Below, piece by piece: positions 1 to 9,520 of a DNA stretch of 64,000 nucleotides. Source of the stretch: MFD04580-c1 sp963702995 (GTDB lineage Bacteria; Planctomycetota; Phycisphaerae; Tepidisphaerales; Tepidisphaeraceae); the NCBI GenBank assembly GCA_963702995.1, contig OY969783.1:1178001-1242000 (forward strand), written 5' to 3'. Below the pieces are notes generated by a model. The model saw only the letters and a program-made list of their open reading frames with translations, was not told the DNA's origin and did no database searches. The translations under genes were made by a program, and so were the position numbers. Positions within the stretch are counted from its first letter, which is position 1; each line of letters starts with the position of its first letter.

Positions 1-945
1 GCGACCAACTGGTATCGCGTGGCGGGCGCGTCGGTCCTGTTCGCGGCGTTTTTGTTCTTCTTCCGTGCCCTGGCGTGGCGGCGGATCCTGATCAGCTTCG
101 GGCATCGTCTGCCTGTGGCGGCTTCGACCCGGATCTGGTCCACGTCGGAACTGGCGCGCTATCTGCCCGGCGTGATCTGGCAGGTGGTCGGCAGGGCCTA
201 TCTTGCCAGGCCGTATGGCGTGAGCGGCGCCGTCTGCTCGACGAGCCAGATCCTCGAGCTGGCCGTTTTCCTGCTGGCCAACCTGATCACGGCGATCTGC
301 TGCCTGATGTTCATGGGGTTTCGGCACCTGCACGGGATGGCGCGGATCTGGTTGATCCTGTCGGCCGCCCTGGTGCCGCTGCTGTTGTATGTGCTGCACC
401 CGAACGTGTTCTATCCACTGGTGAATCGAATCCTGGCGCGGTTCAAGAAGCCGCCGATCGAAACCAGCCTTCAATACGGCCAACTCCTTCGGCTGCTGAC
501 GTGGTCGATCCTGGGCCTGCTGTTGCAGGGGATCGCGATCTTCCTGGTGGTGTTTCGTCTGCTGGACCTGCCGCTTGCCAAGTGGTGGCTGGTGACGGGG
601 GCCTATTGCCTCGCATGGTGCGCGGGGTTCCTGGCGGTCTGGGCGCCGGGCGGCTTGGGCGTGCGGGAGGCGGTCTTCATCGCCGCGATGAACTTCGCCC
701 TTTCGCATGCCGTTCGGCACGGGCAGATCGGCGACCCGGAGCAGAAGAAGCTGTTCCTGCTGTTCCTGAGCGTGTTGCTGCGGATCTGGGCGACGGTTGG
801 GGAGTTGATCCTGGCGGCGATCGCCTACGCGTTCGACCTGGACGGCGCACTCGGTCGGCGTCCGAAGCGTCTCTCGGCGCCTTCCGGAGCGGCCGACATT
901 CAAACTGACGCCCCCCATCCGATCGCGGTGGCCGCCCGAGTGTAG
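1..945 (+). CDS. Flippase-like integral membrane protein (LPG synthase TM-region family), 5' end off window
   Basis: Integral membrane protein of the lysylphosphatidylglycerol synthase transmembrane-region family (PF03706-like), whose members are thought to move lipids or lipid-linked intermediates across the inner membrane. The frame is open back to base 1, so the true start lies outside the window; the first internal start is a GTG at 19. Several hydrophobic helices are visible. The family signature YLPGVIWQ followed by a GRAYL stretch lies near residue 55, and a second conserved patch, GFLAVWAPGGLGVRE, near residue 205. The C-terminal ~30 residues are hydrophilic. No substrate can be inferred from the context. 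Confidence 0.8.
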   Translation, partial: ATNWYRVAGASVLFAAFLFFFRALAWRRILISFGHRLPVAASTRIWSTSELARYLPGVIWQVVGRAYLARPYGVSGAVCSTSQILELAVFLLANLITAICCLMFMGFRHLHGMARIWLILSAALVPLLLYVLHPNVFYPLVNRILARFKKPPIETSLQYGQLLRLLTWSILGLLLQGIAIFLVVFRLLDLPLAKWWLVTGAYCLAWCAGFLAVWAPGGLGVREAVFIAAMNFALSHAVRHGQIGDPEQKKLFLLFLSVLLRIWATVGELILAAIAYAFDLDGALGRRPKRLSAPSGAADIQTDAPHPIAVAARV

Positions 946-956
946 AGGAAGGCCGC

Positions 957-1043
957 TGTAGCAGGCACACTCCGTGTGCCGTCCGCCGCACTATTCACCG
1001 CTGGGCACCGAAGAGCCACGGCACACGGACTGTGCCTGCAACA
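957..1043. repeat. Palindromic intergenic repeat, family B copy 1
   Basis: Two 26-base arms (957-982 and 1018-1043) are inverted copies of each other with two mismatches, around the core GGCACACTCCGTGTGCCG. Related copies lie at 11204-11314, 33688-33965 and 62413-62492. The long stem could act as a transcription terminator after the flippase-like gene, but its recurrence marks it as a dispersed repeat. The rest of 946-1285 holds no gene that I can support. Confidence 0.8.
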
Positions 1044-1238
1044 CGATGCAGTGGCCCGTCTTCCGGACGAAGCCATGAGGAATGCGAGGTCTATGCCTGC
1101 CGCCGATGGCACTGGCAGCTTAGCGGAACGAACGTCTAAGTAGCACCGCAGAAAGAAACGTCATTGTCGGCCAACTGCGCGCTCACGTGCCAAAACGAGC
1201 GAAAAGGCCCGGTTTCCGTGCGATAGCCGGTTTTTCGA

Positions 1239-1258
1239 TGTCTGACACGTGTCAGACA
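1239..1258. repeat. Perfect 20-bp palindrome
   Basis: TGTCTGACACGTGTCAGACA is a perfect inverted repeat without a loop, about 30 bases beyond the stop of the minus-strand gene ending at 1286. It could be a dyad binding site or one arm of a REP-type repeat. No second full copy was noticed in the window. Confidence 0.6.
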
Positions 1259-1285
1259 CCGTAATCGATCATTCGTCGTTCCTAC

Positions 1286-1591
1286 TTAGAAACGCATCGG
1301 TCGTGGATTGCGGGAAGGGGCCAAGGCGCTCTTGACCGGCTCGATCGGCCGCACGTCTTTCCGATGCGGATAAACCGTTGCGAAGTAGAGATACAGCAGG
1401 AAGCCCACCCACAGGGCGAGGACGACGATCAGGATCCGAAACAGGGTGGGGTGGGGCCGAAGCGGCGGCAGGAAGGGGGCGCTGCTTCGGGAGGGGTCGT
1501 CGGAAACCGGCTTGGAGAGGGCTCCATGGCGCGCGCGACGCGAGGCGGGAGAACCAGCGGGGCGCCTCTGTTGTGTGCCTTTGGGCCCCAT
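1286..1591 (-). CDS. Small single-pass membrane protein, unknown function
   Basis: A 101-residue protein I do not recognise. Residues 1-48 are basic, proline-rich and probably disordered; one clear transmembrane helix follows at about 52-70 (ILIVVLALWVGFLLYLYF), and then a short basic tail. It is therefore likely a bitopic inner-membrane protein. It lies 60 bases downstream of, and in the same direction as, the Minf_1886-family gene, so the two may be cotranscribed. The ATG at 1591 has only a weak purine-rich stretch upstream. Antisense frames are also open here because of base composition, which lowers confidence. Confidence 0.55.
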   Translation of the reverse strand: MGPKGTQQRRPAGSPASRRARHGALSKPVSDDPSRSSAPFLPPLRPHPTLFRILIVVLALWVGFLLYLYFATVYPHRKDVRPIEPVKSALAPSRNPRPMRF

Positions 1592-1651
1592 GTGGGTCTC
1601 GTCCGGTCGTCGCGGCGGCCGCCGGTTGAGAGCGGGCGTTCAACGCTTGAA

Positions 1652-2056
1652 TCAGGGGATTTTGTAGGTCGAGCCGAAGCCGGTGCGGAAGTCGAACACG
1701 CCGCGGAAGTCCTCGATCGTGTCGTCGTCGGTCTTCTGCATCTGCCCGGCGCCAATGAGGGCGAACACAATCCGCCCGAAGTCGAGCGTGGAAGTGATGT
1801 TCCACCGCCGCAGGACCATGCGAGCCATCAGCCCCCATTGCTCCAGTGCGTACTCCCGCAGCGCCTCGCTCAGCTGCTGCCCGGAGACGTGGCGGTTCGC
1901 TTCCGGGTCAGTCACGTCGCCGTGCGCCCGCTTGACGCAAAAAGCCAGCCCGTTTTGCACGAACTCATACGCCGCGAGAGGATAGCAGCCGTCCTCAATG
2001 ACTTGCTGCAGCGTTCGCTCCCTGATCGTTTTAGTCGGCTCTTTCGAAGGGGGCAT
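1652..2056 (-). CDS. Minf_1886 family conserved hypothetical protein
   Basis: A 134-residue soluble protein resembling the Minf_1886 / TIGR04138 family, a conserved hypothetical found mainly in Planctomycetes and Verrucomicrobia. Conserved-looking stretches are YPLAAYEFVQNGL (about 25-37), HVSGQQLSEALREYALEQWG (about 55-74) and the tail DFRTGFG. There is no signal peptide or membrane segment. The family has no established biochemical role that I know of. It serves here as a lineage marker. It is divergent from the LysE gene to its right. Confidence 0.8.
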   Translation of the reverse strand: MPPSKEPTKTIRERTLQQVIEDGCYPLAAYEFVQNGLAFCVKRAHGDVTDPEANRHVSGQQLSEALREYALEQWGLMARMVLRRWNITSTLDFGRIVFALIGAGQMQKTDDDTIEDFRGVFDFRTGFGSTYKIP

Positions 2057-2212
2057 GGAAAGGTACTATACCAGTGAATCGCTCCGTGACAATTGGAAAG
2101 AAATCTTTGACCGGCGTTCCCGGCGATCGCGATCACCGGCCGCGAGTAAGTGGCGGACGCCGCCGTGGGCTGGGGGCATGCGATCGGCTCTATGGGCGTC
2201 ATTCGCCTCGCT

Positions 2213-2892
2213 ATGGCGTCGTTCCTGCCTCCTCTGCTGCGGGGGGTCGCGCTCGGCCTCGGGGCGGCCGCGCCGATCGGGCCGATCAACGTCCAGATCG
2301 CCCGGCGCTCGCTTCGGTTCGGGTTCTTCGGCGGCTTTGCGCTGGGATGTGGCGCGGTGACGGCCGATTTGCTCTATGTGCTGCTGAGCGCCCTTAGCGT
2401 TGTGACGCTGGCCCCTCATCGGGCGGTGTCGGCGGCGCTTGGGGTGTGTGGCGGGTGCCTGCTGGTCTACCTGGGCGTGGGCTGTTTCCGCGCGGCGGCG
2501 CGGCATCGGCTGGGGAGCCACCTGTTCGAGCCGGAGGCCCCGGCGCGGGGCCGGGCGGCGGATCGGCGGCCGCGGGTTACGTCACCGGCCTGCTGATGAC
2601 GCTCCTCAACCCGCTGACGCTCGCCTTCTGGTTCACGGTCGTGCCGGGGCTCTCTGGGGCTGGCCCGAATCCGATGAAAGATCAGAGGTTGGAACTGCCG
2701 ATGATTTGCTTGGGCGTTTTTATCGGAACCATCTCCTGGGTCGTCGCCTTTTCCGGCCTGCTGGCGTGGGCGAGGCGAGCCGGTGAGAAAAGACGGAACG
2801 GCTGGCTTGTTCTGGCGGACATCGCCGGCGGCGTGACATTGATTGCGTTCGCCATCGCCACCTTTTGGCGATTGATTCGACCGTCTCTATAA
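2213..2892 (+). CDS. LysE family amino-acid/metabolite exporter (frame interrupted once)
   Basis: Inner-membrane exporter of the LysE/RhtB superfamily, which exports amino acids or related small molecules. The N-terminal half has the family opening APIGPINVQIARRSL (about residues 18-32). The C-terminal half, in another frame, has GYVTGLLMTLLNPLTLAFW, the conserved LysE NP-motif helix, and two further hydrophobic helices. The switch falls between about 2496 and 2560 inside a GC-rich linker and behaves as one missing base. Both halves look conserved, so a consensus error is more likely than decay. ATG 2213 is chosen because the first helix follows directly; ATG 2192 is an alternative. Substrate unknown. 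Confidence 0.75.
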
Positions 2893-3134
2893 TCCCGGCC
2901 CCACTGGCCGCGTTGAGACGGGATCCGGGCCAATAGGCGGGCGGGCGCGAACCCATTCGTTCGTCGCCCGCGGGGGATGCTTCTGACGCGATGCCGTCGA
3001 TGTCTTCTTGCCGGATTGCCCGCCCCGCACCAGGGTGCGGGCCTGAACGGAAACGATTGAGAGCGGAGCGATTGCGGCCGTCCTACGCGGGCCCTCATCC
3101 CCGCGTTCGCGCGATCACCAACGGAGTGTGCAAC

Positions 3135-5057
3135 ATGGCGAAGGGTGCTAAGGGTCGTCGGCGTCGCGTCTCGATCAATCAGGCCTCCGCGGCGCGTTTT
3201 GCCGCTGTCGGCCGGTCCGTCGCCGCGGGGCGCCACGCGGCCGTCTCCCGGGCCGCCCGCCTGGCCGCGTTCGGCCTCTTCTCCGCGATCGCCGGCGGCG
3301 CTATCGGCCTGACGGGGTGCAAGACGCCGGATAACGAACCGTTCGACCCTCGCGCCATCCAGCACGACCTGCGGGCGCATGCCGAGGCGAGCGAGCCGGA
3401 AATGCGGCAGTTCCCCACGGCGTTCGAAAAGACGCCTTCGACCCAGCGCAGCCGCTTCACCACGCCGGTCAACTCGGCCGCCCCGATGGGCGCTCCGGTG
3501 CGGCCGACGACCGTCCCCTCCGGCGGGCTGTCGGGCGCACCGGCGCCGATCGTCCGGCTTGGCCTGCGCGAAGTGATCCAGCGCACCGTCGCCAACAGCG
3601 CCGAGGTGCGCGTCGCCGGCTATGACCCGGCGATCAATGCCCAGAAAGTCATCCAGGAGCAGGCGAAGTTTGACCCGCGGTTCTTCACGAACATCTCCGC
3701 CGAGCGGCAGAGCAACCAGAGCCAGGGCCTTCAGGCGGTGAACCACGGCCCGATCGGGCAGACCTCCGCGATCATTTTCAACCAGCGCGCCAACATCTAT
3801 CAGATCCAGAGCGGCATCCGCCAGGTCTTCCCCAGCGGCGCCGAAGCGAGGCTTTCGTACCAGATCAGCGATAACGATCAGGACCCGCCGTTCGACCAGC
3901 GGTTCATCAACCCCTACTGGGAGAACATCCTTAAGCTGGAAGTGACCCAGCCGCTGCTTCGCGGGTTCGGGTCCGATGTCAATTCCGCCCGAATCACCAT
4001 CGCGCAGAATGACGAGCGAATCAGCATCCTGGACTTCCGCAAATCCCTCGAAGACACGCTGTCCGAAATCGAGAAGGACTACTGGCAGCTCGTCGAGGCC
4101 GAGCGGGAAGTCGAGATCACGCAGGAACTGCTCCAGCGCACCGCCGAAACGGTGACGCACCTTCGCGAGCGGTTCGAGCAGGGGATGGACGCCTCGGCGA
4201 TCCCGGTTTCGCAGGCTGAATCTTCGGCCAAGGCGCGCGAAGCCAGCCTGATCGCCGCGCAGGCCCGCGTTCGCGACCTCTCCAGCGACTTGAAACGCCG
4301 GATGAACGACCCGGAGTTCCCCGTCTCCAGCGCGACGATCCTGCTGACCAGCGACGCGCCGCTATCCGAGCCGGTACATTTCGAGATCAAGGAGCAGATC
4401 GCGTCGGCCCTGGAGAACCGGCTGGAGCTGGCGCAGCAGTCGCATCGCATCGCCAGCAGCGAGAACGCGCTGAACGTGGCCCGCAACGGCCTGAAGCCCA
4501 AGCTCGACCTCGTCTTCACCGGCGGCGTCCAGGGCCTGGACGGCACCTCCGGCAACGCCTTTGACAACCAGTCCGACTTCAACCACATCAGCTACTCGTT
4601 TGGCCTGCAGTTCGAATACCCCTTCGGCAACCGTGAGGCGCGCGCGGCGTTTCGCCAGGCCCAGCTCCAGCGGATGCAGGCGATCGATCAGTACCGGAAC
4701 CTCATCGGGCAGGTCTCGCTCGACGTCGAACTGTCTTGGAACGACGTCTATTCACAGTGGCGGCAGGCCGTGGCCCGCCAGCAGTCGCGCCTGGCGGCCC
4801 AGACCCAGCTCACCCGCATCCAGGAACAGGAAGACGCAGGCCTGCGCCTCGACCCGCCCTTCGTCCAGGTGAAGCTCCAGGCCCAGGAAGAACTGGCGAC
4901 CGCCCAGCGCGAAGAGGCCAACGCCATCGCCAGCTACAATATCGCCATCCAGAAGCTCGAGCGCGCTAAGGGGACGCTGCTCCGGTACAACAACGTCATC
5001 CTCGAACAGAACCCCGAGATGCCCCGGATGCTGAAGGGCTATGGCCCGATCAGGTGA
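3135..5057 (+). CDS. TolC family outer-membrane efflux lipoprotein
   Basis: A TolC/OprM-type outer-membrane channel component (640 residues), normally the exit duct for an efflux pump or type I secretion system. A basic N-terminus and a hydrophobic stretch end in the lipobox LTGC near residue 58, so it is probably an outer-membrane lipoprotein. Two long periplasmic coiled-coil repeats follow (about 250-420 and 470-620), with typical TolC wording such as SLEDTLSEIEKDYWQLVEAE and NALNVARNGLKPKL. The ATG at 3135 has GGAGTG nine bases upstream, so upstream in-frame starts are unlikely. No pump partner gene adjoins it. The preceding stretch 2893-3134 holds a CCCGCACC/GGTGCGGG hairpin. Confidence 0.88.
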   Translation: MAKGAKGRRRRVSINQASAARFAAVGRSVAAGRHAAVSRAARLAAFGLFSAIAGGAIGLTGCKTPDNEPFDPRAIQHDLRAHAEASEPEMRQFPTAFEKTPSTQRSRFTTPVNSAAPMGAPVRPTTVPSGGLSGAPAPIVRLGLREVIQRTVANSAEVRVAGYDPAINAQKVIQEQAKFDPRFFTNISAERQSNQSQGLQAVNHGPIGQTSAIIFNQRANIYQIQSGIRQVFPSGAEARLSYQISDNDQDPPFDQRFINPYWENILKLEVTQPLLRGFGSDVNSARITIAQNDERISILDFRKSLEDTLSEIEKDYWQLVEAEREVEITQELLQRTAETVTHLRERFEQGMDASAIPVSQAESSAKAREASLIAAQARVRDLSSDLKRRMNDPEFPVSSATILLTSDAPLSEPVHFEIKEQIASALENRLELAQQSHRIASSENALNVARNGLKPKLDLVFTGGVQGLDGTSGNAFDNQSDFNHISYSFGLQFEYPFGNREARAAFRQAQLQRMQAIDQYRNLIGQVSLDVELSWNDVYSQWRQAVARQQSRLAAQTQLTRIQEQEDAGLRLDPPFVQVKLQAQEELATAQREEANAIASYNIAIQKLERAKGTLLRYNNVILEQNPEMPRMLKGYGPIR

Positions 5058-5625
5058 CGGGGGCCGCCGGTTCGGCGGGTGCCAGGAGAATAGTCCTGGT
5101 CCTGTGCTCGCCCCCGGCATCGGGCGCGGCTCGCTCGGCCACTGCGCACCAGACATGCGCCACGCCGGCCGCCCATTGCACGCTCGCACCGATCAGATAG
5201 ATGCGGTGCAGAGCGTCAAACCGATGCCGGTCGATGATGGCCCGGGCGGCCGGGTCCAGCAGCCGGTCCAGCATGGGGTGCATGATGAGCAACTGAACCT
5301 GCGTCAGGGCCATCAGCGCCCCCGTCGCGGCAAGCCCGAATCGAACCCACCCGCTCCGCGCGCGCCACACGGCGGCCGCGTTCCAGAAGATCACGCAGAT
5401 CGCCACCGACCCGACGGAGTTGAGGCTGTCCGTCACCTGCTGCGTGACAAACCCCTGCCGGACATGCCCGCCCAAAACCGACGTCCCCACCGGAATGACG
5501 AACGCGCCGTAGAAGGTGAACCCGCCCAGCCACAGACCGACGGCCGCGATGAACAGGAAGCGGCGCAGCGTCCCGTCGCGAACCCGGAGTAGGGTCACAG
5601 CGAGGATGTCGAACAGTCGCGGCAC
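5050..5625 (-). CDS. DUF4149/TMEM205-like four-helix membrane protein
   Basis: A 191-residue integral membrane protein with four hydrophobic helices (about 22-47, 62-85, 95-118 and 145-165). The first contains GLWLGGFTFYGAFVIP, which resembles the opening of DUF4149/TMEM205-type proteins. The C-terminus (about 166-191) is cytoplasm-like and alanine/proline-rich. It converges on the TolC gene with an 8-base overlap of the two stops. Function is unknown; the family assignment rests on pattern recognition only. Confidence 0.65.
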   Translation of the reverse strand: MPRLFDILAVTLLRVRDGTLRRFLFIAAVGLWLGGFTFYGAFVIPVGTSVLGGHVRQGFVTQQVTDSLNSVGSVAICVIFWNAAAVWRARSGWVRFGLAATGALMALTQVQLLIMHPMLDRLLDPAARAIIDRHRFDALHRIYLIGASVQWAAGVAHVWCAVAERAAPDAGGEHRTRTILLAPAEPAAPVT

Positions 5626-5840
5626 TCGGGCATGGTAAGGCGGCTGGGCGACGACTCAAACAAGCCTGCGATGCCCGCTCGACGCCGTACCCACTACCCC
5701 TCTAACGCCGCTCAGGCAACGCGGCATAACGGCGAACTCGGAAACCATACCACCAGGATGACGAGAAGTCGGATGCGATCGGCCGCAGAAGCATTGAGTG
5801 CGTTATCTTGCGAGATTAGAGCCTCGCTCAAGCCCAACTG

Positions 5841-6035
5841 GCAATACAGCGCTGATTCGACGATCAAGCCTTCCCGAATCAAAAAATCCGAAGCCCAAAT
5901 CTCAAGGAACTTCAAACAAAGGCTAAGCGAAAATCAATACTTGCGATTGAGTCGGGCTTCTTATTTCCCGGTTTCTCATTCCTTCGGAGTTCGTGCTTCG
6001 GATCTCGACGTTCTTCTTGTGCTCCATTGACCTGT
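5841..6035. repeat. MITE-like family A element, degenerate copy A1 (inverted orientation)
   Basis: This is the reverse complement, with changes, of the element at 47453-47669: the run around 5850-5885 matches positions 47625-47657 almost base for base, and the inner arms around 5882-5900 and 5985-6005 carry the CCGAAGC..AAATC / GGAGTTCGTGCTTCGGAT pair. The left terminal repeat is degraded to TACAGCGCT and the right one is hard to place. It sits in the 598-base gene-free stretch 5626-6223. Confidence 0.65.
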
Positions 6036-6061
6036 AGGCCTAGGTGCCAAGCCGGTTCCCC

Positions 6062-6140
6062 TCTTGGCGTTCACTTTTCTTCGCTGAAGACCAAACGAAC
6101 GCCAAGTCGCCAAGAACGCCAGGGCAGAAGCGCCAAGAAA
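6062..6140. repeat. Family C inverted repeat (TTGGCG / CGCCAA), copy 1
   Basis: An imperfect palindrome with arms built from CTTGGCGTTCACTT and AACGCCAAGTCGCCAAGAAC, ending in AGCGCCAAGAA. A closely similar block occurs at 33783-33872 inside another repeat. It directly abuts the degenerate family A element, making 5841-6140 a composite repeat region upstream of the sensor kinase. Confidence 0.65.
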
Positions 6141-6223
6141 TGCGCGGATGCTATAGCTGATCGCTCGTGCCCGAGGGGCCGTCCGCCCTACCGGAGGCCG
6201 CGGGCGCGGGATAGAATTCCCTC

Positions 6224-7943
6224 GTGCTTACTCTGCTCGTTCTTCAAGGCCCGGACAAGGGATGCCGTTTCGAGTTGCCGGATGCGCCGGCGTTGGTCGG
6301 GCGCGACAGTCGGCAGCTCCCCATCACCGACAACACCGTCAGTCGCCGTCATTTCGAGCTTGTGCCGCAATGAAGGGGACTGGGTCCTTCGCGACCTGGG
6401 GAGCGCCAACGGCACCTACGTCAATGGGGAGCGGATCTACAACACCCATGCGCTGAAGCTGGGGGACCAGATCCGCGTCGGGCGGACGATCATGGTCTTC
6501 GGGTCGCAGCCGGGCGTCTCCCGGGCCAGCGGCGGGAACGTAAGCCTGAGCGGCGCCGAGGCCGGCATGGACAGTTCGATCATGCACACGGTGCAGTCGA
6601 GCGAGGATTCGATGGTGCTGGCCGTCCCCGAGCCGGCGGCCGCCGCCATGACCAACCTCAAGGTGCTCTACCAGCTTGGGGCGGCGCTGGGGAGCAGCTT
6701 CGACGTCGATCAGATCCTCGAAGTCGTGATGGACCTCGTCCTGGAGCACGTGAAGGCCGACCGCGGCATCATCCTGCTGCTTGACGAGCGGAAGAACCAG
6801 CTCGTCCCCAAGGTCGTGCGGACGCGCGATGAAGACGCCGGCGGCCCCGCGAAAGGGCCCGAGGACAGCAACGCGCCGCCCGCGCAGCCGCGGATTCACG
6901 CGTCGCGGACGATTATCAATCATGTTCTGAGCGCGGGCGAAGGCGTGCTGTCGAGCAATGCCATGTCGGACCAGCGGTTCAGCAAGGGGAAAAGCGTCCA
7001 CAACCTGGGGATCCGCTCCGCGCTGTGCGTGCCGATCAAGGCGCGGAAGCTGGATGATAAGGCGCCGGCGGATTCCAAGGACGTGATCGGCGTCATCTAC
7101 ATCGACAGCTCGGTGAAGAACTACACGTACGCCCCGGACCAGCTTCGCCTGCTGACGGCCATCGGGTTGCAGGCGGGGCTGGCGATTCAGAACGCGAAGC
7201 TGTTCCAGCAGGGCCTCCAGGCGGAGCGTCTGGCGGCCGTCGGCGAAACCACGGCCGCCCTCTCCCACTCGATCAAGAACATCCTCCAAGCGCTTCGCGG
7301 CGGGGCCGACGTCGTGGAGATGGGGCTCCGCAGCGGCAACGTGGTGCAGGCGAGCAAGGGGTGGCGGATCGTGGACCGGAACCTCGACAAGATCATGAAC
7401 CTCACGCTGAACCTGTTGAACTACAGCAAGCCGCGTGAGCCGCAACTGGAGCTGGTCCACCCGAAGAAACTGATCGACGAGTGCCTGGAGCTGATCGCCG
7501 CCAACGCGAACGAGAAAGGCGTGATGGCGGTCGCCGATGTGGATGAGGGGCACCCGGCGATCCCGCTTGATTACGCCGGGATGCACCAGGTGATCATGAA
7601 CCTGCTAAGCAACGCGATCGACGCGGTTGAGCCCGGGGCGGGGTTGATCCGTGTCGGCTGCACTTACGACGCCGACGGCCGCAGTTCGGTGATCGAGGTC
7701 TACGACAACGGCGCCGGGATCTCGCCGGGGATGATGAAGCACATGTTCGAGCTCTTCCACTCCACCAAGGGCAACCGGGGCACGGGGTTGGGCCTGGCGG
7801 TGGCGCGGAAGATCGTCGAAGAGCACGAAGGCTCCATCTCCGTCCGCAGCGCCCCCGGCGAAGGGACGACATTCACGGTCCGCCTGCCGGTTTACCACGA
7901 GACGCTGAATGACCCCTCGCATACGCACGGGCCGCCGAGATAA
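6224..7943 (+). CDS. FHA-GAF sensor histidine kinase (frame interrupted once)
   Basis: Cytoplasmic two-component histidine kinase. Starting at GTG 6224, residues 1-48 give the first half of an FHA domain (GPDKGCRFELPDAPALVGR, then SRRHFEL). The frame then shifts by +1 near 6365 (GTGCCGCAAT, one extra C), and the second half continues with DLGSANGTYVNGERI. A GAF domain covers about 145-330. The dimerisation/H-box is at about 350 (LSHSIKNILQAL), and the HATPase domain at about 450-560 has the N-box NLLSNAIDAVEPG and the G-boxes DNGAGISPG and GTGLGLAVA. FHA domains bind phosphothreonine, which suggests input from a Ser/Thr kinase. No response regulator adjoins. Confidence 0.85.
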
Positions 7944-7952
7944 CCTGTTCGA

Positions 7953-8327
7953 TTAGCGAATCGGCACCGGGTCGAACTCCGTGACGCGGCCGACCAGGCC
8001 GGCAGTCTTCGCCAATGCTTCGTGGACGGGCTGGCCCCCGGTGATGACCTTTGCCATATTCAGGGCGAGGCTCTGTTCGCGGCGCAGGAACTGGTGAATT
8101 TGATTGGCCGCCCAGCCGACCGGATCGCCGTCCGACGGAAGATGGAACTGCCCGCGATCCCGGAGGGAGTTCCAAGCCGTTCGGGGAAGCTCGGCATCCG
8201 CCCGATCGAGGAAAAAAAGCGGGAGCTCAACGTTGACCAGTGGGCCGCCAGGCCAGAGAAGATTCCGCTGTAGCACGTCTCCGTACGCCAGCTCAAGGTG
8301 ACACCACCCCCGCCGATAGTCCATCAT
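7953..8327 (-). CDS. Hypothetical protein, possibly incomplete at the N-terminus
   Basis: A 124-residue open frame I do not recognise, without signal peptide or membrane helix. The residues MMDYRRGWCHLELAYGDVLQ and QIHQFLRREQSLALNMAKVI look like real folded protein rather than a shadow. The frame remains open upstream of ATG 8327 and reads PDLVYFVTLG just before it, so the protein may start further upstream, perhaps across an indel. It lies tail-to-tail with the FHA kinase (10 bases between the stops) and divergent from aroB. Confidence 0.4.
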   Translation of the reverse strand: MMDYRRGWCHLELAYGDVLQRNLLWPGGPLVNVELPLFFLDRADAELPRTAWNSLRDRGQFHLPSDGDPVGWAANQIHQFLRREQSLALNMAKVITGGQPVHEALAKTAGLVGRVTEFDPVPIR

Positions 8328-8407
8328 GCCGAGCGTGACGAAGTAGACGAGATCGGGCGAACGACGACCAATTGGTCCCTCATGCGGCGGCGGGTAAGAT
8401 CGCCCTC

Positions 8408-9499
8408 ATGCCAAGCCGCCGGTCCGTTGTTCATGTTGACATCGCCGGGGCGCCATATGACGTGACGGTGCAGATCGGCCTCCTGACCCGCGCGGCCGAG
8501 TGGATCGCCCCCGTGTGCCGATCGAAGCGGGCTTGCGTTTTGACCGATGAGCACGTCGGTCCGATTCATCTGCCTCCACTGGCCGAGTCGCTCTCGGCGG
8601 CCGGGGTCGAGGTGGTGACGCACACGTTGCCAGCCGGCGAAGATCACAAAACGTTTGACCAGATCGGCCGCGTGCTGGACACGTTCCTGGCGGCGCGGGT
8701 GGAGCGGTCAACGCCGGTGATCGGGCTCGGCGGCGGGGTCGTGACGGACATGGCGGGGTTCGTCGCCGCGACCCTACTGCGCGGCGTGCCGCTAGTGCAG
8801 GTCCCGACGTCGCTGCTGGCGATGGTTGATGCCAGCGTCGGCGGGAAGACGGGCGTGAATCACGCGGTGGGGAAAAACCTCATTGGCGCTTTCCATCAGC
8901 CGGCCGCGGTGCTGATTGACCCGCTCACCCTCCGTTCCCTCCCGCCACGGGAACTGCGCGGCGGGCTGGCCGAATGCATCAAGCACGACTGCATCCGCGA
9001 CGCAGAAGGCTTCGGCGGCCTGGAGGCGTCGATCGGCCGCGCGCTGGAGATCGATGCCGATTACCTGGTCGAGTTGGTCGCACACAACGTCGCGATCAAG
9101 GCCCGCGTTGTCGAGGCCGACCCGTTCGAGCGCGGCGAGCGGGCGCACCTCAACTTCGGCCATACGTTCGGGCACGCGATCGAGAGCGTGTCGAGGTATG
9201 CGTACTCGCACGGGGAATCGGTGGCGCTGGGGATGGTCGCCGCGGCCCATCTGTCGGTCAGCCTGGGCCTGATCGACGCGGCCGCCGGCCGCCGGATTGT
9301 CGATCTAATCGCCCGCGCGGGCTTGCCCGTGCGGGGGTTGACGCTCGACGGGGCCGCGGTCGTTGACGCCATGGCGTTTGATAAAAAGGTTAAGGCCGGC
9401 CGGCTGCGTTTCGTCCTGCTGGACCGAATCGGCCATGCCGTCATTCGGGACGATGCCCCGGTCGATCTGGTTCGCCGGGCGGTGGAGAGCCTGCGCTGA
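8408..9499 (+). CDS. aroB: 3-dehydroquinate synthase
   Basis: Second enzyme of the shikimate pathway; converts DAHP to 3-dehydroquinate with NAD+ and a divalent metal. 363 residues, normal for the family. Signatures: the glycine-rich NAD site GLGGGVVTDMAGFVA near residue 105, PTSLLAMVDASVGGKTGVN near 135, and metal ligands in GLAECIKHDCI (Glu, about 195) and LNFGHTFGHAIE (His, about 258). ATG 8408 is preferred over a start at 8372 because the family fold begins shortly after it. It is followed after 21 bases by dprA and then the Nudix gene, a likely three-gene unit. Confidence 0.95.
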   Translation: MPSRRSVVHVDIAGAPYDVTVQIGLLTRAAEWIAPVCRSKRACVLTDEHVGPIHLPPLAESLSAAGVEVVTHTLPAGEDHKTFDQIGRVLDTFLAARVERSTPVIGLGGGVVTDMAGFVAATLLRGVPLVQVPTSLLAMVDASVGGKTGVNHAVGKNLIGAFHQPAAVLIDPLTLRSLPPRELRGGLAECIKHDCIRDAEGFGGLEASIGRALEIDADYLVELVAHNVAIKARVVEADPFERGERAHLNFGHTFGHAIESVSRYAYSHGESVALGMVAAAHLSVSLGLIDAAAGRRIVDLIARAGLPVRGLTLDGAAVVDAMAFDKKVKAGRLRFVLLDRIGHAVIRDDAPVDLVRRAVESLR

Positions 9500-9520
9500 A
9501 CGACTTGGGGACCCGCCTTC

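Noticed and set aside
1286..2077. Plus-strand frames of up to 237 codons over 1364-2077
   Set aside because: The minus strand here encodes the recognisable Minf_1886-type protein; the plus frames lack motifs and cross both genes.
2682..4160. 492-codon minus-strand open frame
   Set aside because: Antisense to the LysE end and the TolC-type gene; its wording is typical of shadow frames (runs of R, D, G and V without domain motifs).
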